Assembly: GCA_900547755.1 (NCBI GenBank)
Contig: URIC01000054.1
Location: 1-10,598, forward strand
Source: an uncultured Bacteroidales bacterium
GTDB taxonomy: Bacteria; Bacteroidota; Bacteroidia; Bacteroidales; Muribaculaceae
Direction of reading: 5' to 3'
DNA: 10,598 bases
Shown: one piece after another, positions 5,725-10,598 of the stretch
Layout of the letters: each line of letters starts with the position of its first letter
How positions within the stretch are numbered: position 1 is the first letter of the stretch
The notes under the pieces: generated by a model
The model's database searches: none
What the model was told of the DNA's origin: nothing
The model's input: the letters and a program-made list of their open reading frames with translations, nothing else
Translations under genes and position numbers: made by a program

Positions 5725-8385
5725 ATGGCAAAATACGATACATTTAACCCCGAAATAGAAGGTGTCTATGAGGGTGAGGAAACACTTACATACGAAAATC
5801 TAAATGAAACCGCATCAGGCTCTGCCTCTTCCTCCCGCACAAAGGGAGGACGGCAGGTGTCGGCTACAGGTAAGAAAAAAGGCGGCAGCCGAAGAGGAGG
5901 TGGAGGAAAGCCCAGGCGGAAACCGAAGGCTCAGGGGCCATCGTTTTCAGAGAGGATGGTTTCTTTCTTCACCGACGGACGCACACGTGCCGTATTCGGC
6001 ATAGCTGCATTGCTCCTTGGCGCTTACCTCACCATTGCTTTCATTTCTTATATTACGTCCGGCTTTCATGACCAAAGCGAAGTGCAGAATGTGGCCTCGG
6101 GTACAGCCGCACAGATCGATAATCCTGCCGGCGAGGGGGGTGCGCGATTATCTGAATTGCTAATCAATCAGTCTTTTGGCCTGGCTTCCGGTGTGATTAT
6201 TGTGTGGCTTGTGGCTCTTGCCTTGAAGAGTTTCGGCGTGTTGCGCTTCAAGACAGTAAATTTCACCATCAAGTGCCTGGTGGCGCTTATCACCACCTCC
6301 TTGATTATCGGTCTTCTCACCATAGCCTTGGATTCCAGTTTTTACTGGGGCGGTGTACACGGATATCTGATTAACGAGCGCATAATCCACTATATCGGAT
6401 GGTTGGGAGCAGCCATGCTTTCCCTTCTTTTGCTGGTGGTGTTTTTTGTGATATGCCTGTATGATATATATAAATACTTCCGGCGTCTGGCACAGCGCCG
6501 TCGCGAGGCGCGCGAGGCGCAGGAAGAGGAACAGCGCAGGAAGGAAGAGCTGGAGCGCAAAATAGCCGAGCTACAGGCTCTTGAGGAAGAGAGACTCAAT
6601 GAGCCGCAACCCGATGTCATGGAACATACCGATACGCCTGACCTGACTTTTGACAATCAGGTCAACCCCGAGAACGAAGATGCTCCCGAGAGCCAGGAGT
6701 CTGTGTCAGGGGTGGGAGACGAAGCCCTGGAGGAGGCTTTGTTGCCGGACGAGGACCCGCTGGACAAGGTAGTGCTTTCAGAGGAGGAGCCTGACAGCGA
6801 TGTCCATATCGAGACCACTTCCGGGGTTATGACCGTTACAACCAATGAGATAGGCAAAGCTGTGTCTGACGATGACGTCCCCGATGTGTTTGACCCTACT
6901 GCCGAGCTTTCCCACTATAAGTTCCCTCCATATAATCTGCTTAACGAGTCTCAGTCCCGCGTCAGCATAGACCAGGACGAGCAGATTGAAAATCAGGAGC
7001 GTATCAGAAGTACTCTTGCCGATTTCGGCATTGAGATTACAGACATCAAGGCTACTGTCGGCCCGACTGTCACTCTATACGAGATACGTCCTGACAAGGG
7101 CGTGAAGATAGCCCGTATCCGTAGTCTCGGAGATGACATCGCTCTCAGCCTTGCCGCCAACGGAGGTGTCCGCATTATCGCGCCTATTCCCGGAAAAGGT
7201 ACTGTGGGAATCGAAGTGGCCAACAAGGACCCGCAGACGGTCTCCATGCGGACAATCATCACTTCACGCGCTTATCAGGAGACAAAATATGATTTGCCGA
7301 TTGCCATAGGTTCCACTATCGATAACCATGTGTATATATCCGATTTGGCCAAGATGCCCCACCTGCTCGTGGCCGGTGCTACCGGTATGGGTAAGTCTGT
7401 GGGTCTGAATGCGATGATTGCGTCTTTGCTCTACTGTAAACATCCGGCAGAGCTGAAGTTTGTGCTTGTAGACCCCAAAATGGTGGAATTCAGTCTTTAT
7501 CAGGCTCTCGAGAATCATTATCTGGCAAAGCTGCCTGATGAAGAAGAGGCCGTTGTCACGAGTCCGGATAAAGTAGCCGCCACTCTTTCAAGCCTATGTC
7601 TGGAGATGGAGGCCCGTTACGAGTTGCTGAAGTTGGCGGAGTGCAGGAACATAAAAGAGTATAATGCCAAATTTGTGGCCCGACATCTGAATCCCAATAA
7701 AGGCCATCGCTTTATGCCCTATATAGTGGTGATTGTGGATGAGTTCGCAGACCTGATTATGCAGGTAGGAAAGGAGGTGGAGACACCTATTGCCCGTTTG
7801 GCGCAGAAGGCTCGCGCTATCGGAATTCATGTCATACTTACCACACAGCGTCCCAGCGCCAATGTGATTACCGGTCTGATACGCGCTAACTTCCCGGCCC
7901 GTATGGCATTCAAGGTAGCTACAAACATCGATTCCCGGGTAGTGCTCGACGCACCAGGCGCGGAGCATCTGGTGGGACGGGGAGATATGCTTGTGTCCAA
8001 CAATTCCAAGACGGAACGAGTGCAGTGCGCTTTTATCGATACTCCTGAAGTAAGGGCTATTTGTCAGCATATAAAGAATCAGGTCAGCTTCGGTCACGCA
8101 TACTTGCTGCCGGAGCCGCTTGCTATGGGTAATGCCGGAAACGATGACCCCGCTTTCGGAGACCGGGATCCCTTGTTTGAGGATTGTGGCCGCCTGGTGG
8201 TGACCAGCAATACCGCATCCACCTCATCCTTACAACGTCGGTTCTCTATCGGTTATAACCGTGCCGGCAAGATTATGGACCAGCTTGAAGCCGCAGGAAT
8301 AGTCGGCCCCTCGACAGGCGGCAAACCCCGCCAGGTACTTGTGGATTCCATAACTTTTGAGGCCATACTCAGAGCCAACCAGTAA
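5725..8385 (+). CDS. ftsK: DNA translocase FtsK (FtsK/SpoIIIE family)
   Basis: Septum-anchored ATPase that pumps chromosomal DNA and helps resolve dimers with XerC/XerD during division. From ATG 5725 the protein has 886 residues. A basic, Gly/Arg/Lys-rich N-terminal tail (about 40-70) precedes four membrane helices (about 87-110, 151-168, 180-203, 224-247). A highly charged coiled-coil (about 250-291) and an acidic Pro/Glu/Asp linker (about 292-390) follow. The motor has Walker A GATGMGKS (551-558), Walker B YIVVIVDEFADL (666-677) and the TTQRPSANVITGLIRANFPARMAFKV-type signature (706-730), quoted here in outline. A winged-helix gamma domain (about 825-886, RRFSIGYNRAGKIMDQLEAAG) should read polar DNA motifs. 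The frame stays open upstream to 5554 inside trkH, but ATG 5725 follows the -7 box and gives the expected start MAKYDTFNPE. lolA follows 38 nt later. Confidence 0.95.
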   Translation: MAKYDTFNPEIEGVYEGEETLTYENLNETASGSASSSRTKGGRQVSATGKKKGGSRRGGGGKPRRKPKAQGPSFSERMVSFFTDGRTRAVFGIAALLLGAYLTIAFISYITSGFHDQSEVQNVASGTAAQIDNPAGEGGARLSELLINQSFGLASGVIIVWLVALALKSFGVLRFKTVNFTIKCLVALITTSLIIGLLTIALDSSFYWGGVHGYLINERIIHYIGWLGAAMLSLLLLVVFFVICLYDIYKYFRRLAQRRREAREAQEEEQRRKEELERKIAELQALEEERLNEPQPDVMEHTDTPDLTFDNQVNPENEDAPESQESVSGVGDEALEEALLPDEDPLDKVVLSEEEPDSDVHIETTSGVMTVTTNEIGKAVSDDDVPDVFDPTAELSHYKFPPYNLLNESQSRVSIDQDEQIENQERIRSTLADFGIEITDIKATVGPTVTLYEIRPDKGVKIARIRSLGDDIALSLAANGGVRIIAPIPGKGTVGIEVANKDPQTVSMRTIITSRAYQETKYDLPIAIGSTIDNHVYISDLAKMPHLLVAGATGMGKSVGLNAMIASLLYCKHPAELKFVLVDPKMVEFSLYQALENHYLAKLPDEEEAVVTSPDKVAATLSSLCLEMEARYELLKLAECRNIKEYNAKFVARHLNPNKGHRFMPYIVVIVDEFADLIMQVGKEVETPIARLAQKARAIGIHVILTTQRPSANVITGLIRANFPARMAFKVATNIDSRVVLDAPGAEHLVGRGDMLVSNNSKTERVQCAFIDTPEVRAICQHIKNQVSFGHAYLLPEPLAMGNAGNDDPAFGDRDPLFEDCGRLVVTSNTASTSSLQRRFSIGYNRAGKIMDQLEAAGIVGPSTGGKPRQVLVDSITFEAILRANQ

Positions 8386-8423
8386 AAATCATCTTTATTT
8401 TGAATTGATTTAACTTTCTGACA

Positions 8424-9044
8424 ATGAAGAAAATAATATCGTTAATACTGATTATATCGGCTTTCTCTTTCAGCGCCTTCGCCGCCAAAACGCTTACCGG
8501 AGCCGAGATACTTCAAAAGTCTGCGTCGGTTCTGCTTAAGAGCGGCGGACTCAAGGCCTCGTACACATTGAAATCCGGAAGATTTACTGAAAAGGGTACT
8601 ATCTGTGTTAAAGGCAAGCAGTTCACACTTCGTTCTTCAGAGCGTTCCATTTGGTATGACGGCACTTCCCTTTGGACGCTCAACCCTTCTGAGAAAGAAG
8701 TGTCTCTTACTGCACCTACTGTGGCGGAAGTGGCAGCAATCAATCCCTACCTGTTGGTGTCCGGCTATAAAAGCGAATATACAGCCAGGGTAGTAAAGGG
8801 AACGGTAAAAGGAACTTATAATGTGAAATTGACACCCAAGAACCGACAAAACTGGGTCAAGTCCGCTACCCTTTGCATACGTTCTTCCAACTATATGCCA
8901 GTGCGTGTGGATATTACAGACCGTAACGGAGGGAAGAGTATTGTCATAATATCGAATGTTAAAACCGGAGTATCTTTTCCCGGTTCTACTTTTAAATATA
9001 ATTCCAAGGCATATCCGGGAGTAAAACTGATAGACCTTCGATAA
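8424..9044 (+). CDS. lolA: LolA-like periplasmic outer-membrane lipoprotein carrier
   Basis: 206 residues with a clear Sec signal peptide (MKKIISLILI..., hydrophobic 4-17, likely cut after AFA at about residue 20). The mature part has the LolA pattern: a helix (TGAEILQKSASVL), a run of beta strands, SIWYDGTSLWTLNPSEKEVSLTAPT (75-99) and the NPYLL segment (107-111). LolA carries lipoproteins through the periplasm from the LolCDE complex towards the outer membrane. Its place directly after ftsK is one I recall from other Bacteroidales. No cysteine follows the signal peptide, so it is soluble and not a lipoprotein itself. It is probably transcribed with ftsK and ends at the palindromic terminator 23 nt after the stop. 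The family is clear; sequence similarity to proteobacterial LolA is likely low, so the exact cargo is inference. Confidence 0.85.
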   Translation: MKKIISLILIISAFSFSAFAAKTLTGAEILQKSASVLLKSGGLKASYTLKSGRFTEKGTICVKGKQFTLRSSERSIWYDGTSLWTLNPSEKEVSLTAPTVAEVAAINPYLLVSGYKSEYTARVVKGTVKGTYNVKLTPKNRQNWVKSATLCIRSSNYMPVRVDITDRNGGKSIVIISNVKTGVSFPGSTFKYNSKAYPGVKLIDLR

Positions 9045-9066
9045 TTGTTCTGGTTCTATATAGAAT

Positions 9067-9104
9067 AAAAAATTAGCAGACCGTATACGGTCTGCTAATT
9101 TTTT
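9067..9104. terminator. Perfect 38-nt palindrome, bidirectional intrinsic terminator
   Basis: The two 19-nt halves are exact reverse complements with no loop base between them (core TTAGCAGACCGTA/TACGGTCTGCTAA), flanked by six A on the left and six T on the right. On either strand this gives a GC-rich stem followed by a T-run. It should end the ftsK-lolA transcript from the left and the small minus-strand gene from the right. Confidence 0.9.
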
Positions 9105-9331
9105 CTGAAAATGAATTCATAGAATATTGAATGGCGCGTAATGCCGAATGTCTTTTCAGACTCTTCCCGCAATCGGTCTGCCTCTTGATGAGAACTCAGA
9201 GTTTTGTGTTTATTTTTCTGAAGGTACTCTGACCCGCAGTGCAGGAAAACAATTATTACTGAGATGCACAATATTATAAGCACCACAGCGATTGTTTCGG
9301 CCAATGTACCTGTTATGTCACATAGATTCAT
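9095..9331 (-). CDS. Small single-pass membrane protein (78 aa), unknown function
   Basis: Begins MNLCDITGTLAETIAVVLII. One strongly hydrophobic segment (about residues 12-31) is followed by a charged tail of about 45 residues, rich in Lys, Glu, His and Ser, probably cytoplasmic. No signal-peptidase or lipobox site is evident. It runs against lolA, and its TAG stop lies inside the shared palindromic terminator. A candidate promoter stands 11 nt upstream of the ATG. I do not recognise a family. The hydrophobic pattern, its own promoter and its own terminator argue for a real gene; I saw no strong Shine-Dalgarno site, which is normal here. Confidence 0.6.
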   Translation of the reverse strand: MNLCDITGTLAETIAVVLIILCISVIIVFLHCGSEYLQKNKHKTLSSHQEADRLREESEKTFGITRHSIFYEFIFRKN

Positions 9332-9341
9332 ATCTTTTCAA

Positions 9342-9371
9342 CAAATATATTATTGAATGGTTCAACCCCAA
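9342..9371 (-). promoter_or_regulatory. Bacteroidota-type promoter of the 78-aa membrane protein gene
   Basis: On the minus strand TTG (9371-9369), a 19-nt spacer and TATATTTG (9349-9342) match the -33 and -7 consensus with the usual spacing. The ATG lies 10 nt further on, so the transcript would be almost leaderless. The upstream half lies inside the inverted repeat at 9359-9381. Confidence 0.55.
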
Positions 9372-9381
9372 TCGTTGAACC
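9359..9381. repeat. 7-bp inverted repeat over the divergent promoter region
   Basis: GGTTCAA (9359-9365) and TTGAACC (9375-9381) are exact reverse complements separated by 9 nt. The -33 element of the minus-strand promoter (9369-9371) lies in the spacer. The size and place fit an operator for a dimeric regulator shared by the two divergent genes, but no regulator gene is in the window. A transcript hairpin is the other reading. Confidence 0.4.
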
Positions 9382-9446
9382 TATTTATATTATAGATGTT
9401 ATATAGTTAAAATAAAGATTAGAACAATACTTTATACTATAAAACT

Positions 9447-10523
9447 ATGAAAAAGCAACTATTATTACTGAGTGTATGCCTGCTGAGTGTGGCATCGGTC
9501 TTTGCGCAGAAAATCAATAAATCGGAACTGCGTGCGCTTCAGGCTTTCCTGAACCAGCCTGCTGTGGCGGCTGCGACAAATGCACAGGCACTTAAAATAA
9601 GTGATTTGAACAATCCCGGAAGCTGGGAGGGAATCAAGATTGAAAAGGGTCAGATTGCTGAAATCAACTGGGCTGGCAAGAACTTGGCCGGTGAGCTGGA
9701 CCTCTCAGGATTCACTAATCTCCAGAAAGTGAATGTTTCCCGTAATAGGCTGTCTTCTGTGAAGGTTGACAATACTCCGTCGTTGAATTACCTGAACGCA
9801 GGTAACAACCGGCTCACTTCCATTGATGTCTCCGGATGTCCGCAGCTACAGGATTTACGTCTATACAAGAACTCTCTGTCCACACTGAACATTTCAGGCA
9901 CTCCGCTGCTTACTCGTCTTAATGTTTCGGCCAATGCGCTGATTGAACTGAATGTCAGCAATTCAGCTAATCTTAAGACTCTTAGCTGCAACAACAATCA
10001 CATGCAGGTTCTCATACTCAACAATTGTCCGAATCTTAAGAATGTATACGCGGCTAACAATATCCTGGCAGATGTGACTTTCGCGGGCCTTGTAAGTCTG
10101 GAGAATCTTAATCTTGACAACAACCGTTTCAAGAACTTCTATATCCAGGACCTCCCGAATCTGTTCACAATTATGATTTCCAGCAATAAGCTGGAAGGGT
10201 TTACTGTTAAGAATTGCCCGAATATAAATGATGTGGACGCCTCTTTCAATGACCTTACGACATTCTCTGTAGACGGATGTCCCAAACTTGCATTCGTGGA
10301 CCTGAGCTGGAATGACCTCACTTATGTGAACCTCTCCAACCAGTACTTCCTGCAGCGCGTCAATCTTGCTAACAATCAGCTCCTTACCGTAGATGTCAGC
10401 TTTGACAACATGCTGAGATATATCAATGTCTCCGGCAACTACAACCTTACCAACCTCGAAACTATGGGTTGCACGGAGCTGCACATGTTGCGAGGCATAG
10501 AGGATGACGATATGTATGTCTGA
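9447..10523 (+). CDS. Secreted leucine-rich-repeat protein
   Basis: 358 residues with a Sec signal peptide (hydrophobic 4-17, likely cut after VFA at residue 20). An N-terminal cap region (about 21-91) contains the SWEGIKIEKGQIAEINWAGK stretch. Eleven repeats of exactly 21 residues follow from L92 to M322, each built as LxxLxxxxNxLxxLxVxxxxx, then a 22-residue twelfth and a partial last turn. The short bacterial 21-residue repeat with an Asn ladder resembles internalin-J-like or Bacteroidetes surface LRR proteins, which bind proteins or glycans. There is no lipobox cysteine, no sorting motif and no C-terminal secretion domain; it ends IEDDDMYV. It is therefore probably periplasmic or released. 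The gene has its own terminator and no convincing -7 box. Ligand and role cannot be told from the sequence. Confidence 0.85.
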   Translation: MKKQLLLLSVCLLSVASVFAQKINKSELRALQAFLNQPAVAAATNAQALKISDLNNPGSWEGIKIEKGQIAEINWAGKNLAGELDLSGFTNLQKVNVSRNRLSSVKVDNTPSLNYLNAGNNRLTSIDVSGCPQLQDLRLYKNSLSTLNISGTPLLTRLNVSANALIELNVSNSANLKTLSCNNNHMQVLILNNCPNLKNVYAANNILADVTFAGLVSLENLNLDNNRFKNFYIQDLPNLFTIMISSNKLEGFTVKNCPNINDVDASFNDLTTFSVDGCPKLAFVDLSWNDLTYVNLSNQYFLQRVNLANNQLLTVDVSFDNMLRYINVSGNYNLTNLETMGCTELHMLRGIEDDDMYV

Positions 10524-10545
10524 AACCTGTTTCTCAAATTATAAT

Positions 10546-10581
10546 AAGAGACTGTCTAACAAGTTTGGACAGTCTCTTTTT
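10546..10581 (+). terminator. Intrinsic terminator of the LRR gene
   Basis: AAGAGACTGTC (10546-10556) pairs perfectly with GACAGTCTCTT (10568-10578), an 11-bp stem that can extend by three pairs including a T-G wobble, leaving a 5-nt loop. A T-run closes it. It starts 23 nt after the LRR stop. Gene content beyond it is not in view. Confidence 0.85.
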
Positions 10582-10598
10582 ATAGTCTAAACTGGCTA

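Noticed and set aside
7594..8097. 167-codon minus-strand frame opposite the ftsK motor domain
   Set aside because: Antisense to the conserved Walker B region; no motif, signal peptide or own promoter seen.
8411..8418. TAACTTTC as a promoter for lolA alone
   Set aside because: The last base of the -7 consensus is wrong and no TTG lies at the proper distance; co-transcription with ftsK explains expression better.
9428..9435. TACTTTAT as the -7 box of the LRR gene
   Set aside because: Two of the fixed positions mismatch in an AT-rich stretch; not strong enough to annotate.
9963..10484. 173-codon minus-strand frame opposite the LRR gene
   Set aside because: Its repetitive Val/Ile/Glu pattern simply mirrors the periodic LRR codons on the other strand.
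9447..10523. 21-residue repeats as a DNA tandem repeat or CRISPR-like array
   Set aside because: The 63-nt units are diverged at DNA level and only the protein pattern is periodic, as in LRR proteins.

Overview
The window looks like chromosomal DNA from a member of the Bacteroidales (Bacteroidota), possibly near Muribaculaceae or Bacteroidaceae. Three things point there. Candidate promoters fit the Bacteroidota consensus (TTG or TTTG, about 19-20 nt, then TAnnTTTG). The main genes lack strong Shine-Dalgarno sites. The Dxs, TrkA, TrkH and FtsK proteins carry Bacteroides-type motifs, for example GDASISGG in Dxs. The family placement is inference from recalled homologs, not from a search.

Left edge (1-611): a minus-strand Y1/IS200-fold transposase of the REP-associated type (RAYT) runs off the window. 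Its reading frame contains a 24-nt, exactly 8-codon element built as GTAG followed by a perfect hairpin. A second GTAG-plus-hairpin element in the same orientation lies about 200 nt upstream of the gene. A 30-codon ORF sits directly upstream, and its stop codon overlaps the transposase's strong Shine-Dalgarno site. Together these look like a RAYT/REP system.

Core plus-strand cluster (572-5606): a promoter at 572-603 precedes a 57-aa two-helix membrane protein. It is followed closely by dxs (isoprenoid precursor synthesis, MEP pathway), trkA and trkH (regulatory and channel subunits of a potassium uptake system). Gaps are 5, 12 and 22 nt and no terminator is visible between them, so this reads as one operon.

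Second plus-strand unit (5659-9104): a likely promoter in the trkH-ftsK gap drives ftsK (septal DNA translocase), followed 38 nt later by a lolA-like periplasmic lipoprotein carrier. It ends at a perfect 38-nt palindrome that should terminate transcription from both sides.

Right part (9095-10598): a convergent minus-strand gene for a 78-aa single-helix membrane protein has its stop codon inside that palindrome. It is divergent from a secreted leucine-rich-repeat protein with a regular 21-residue period. The shared intergenic region carries a 7-bp inverted repeat over the minus-strand promoter. A strong terminator ends the LRR gene near the window edge. There are no tRNA, rRNA or CRISPR features that I can see.
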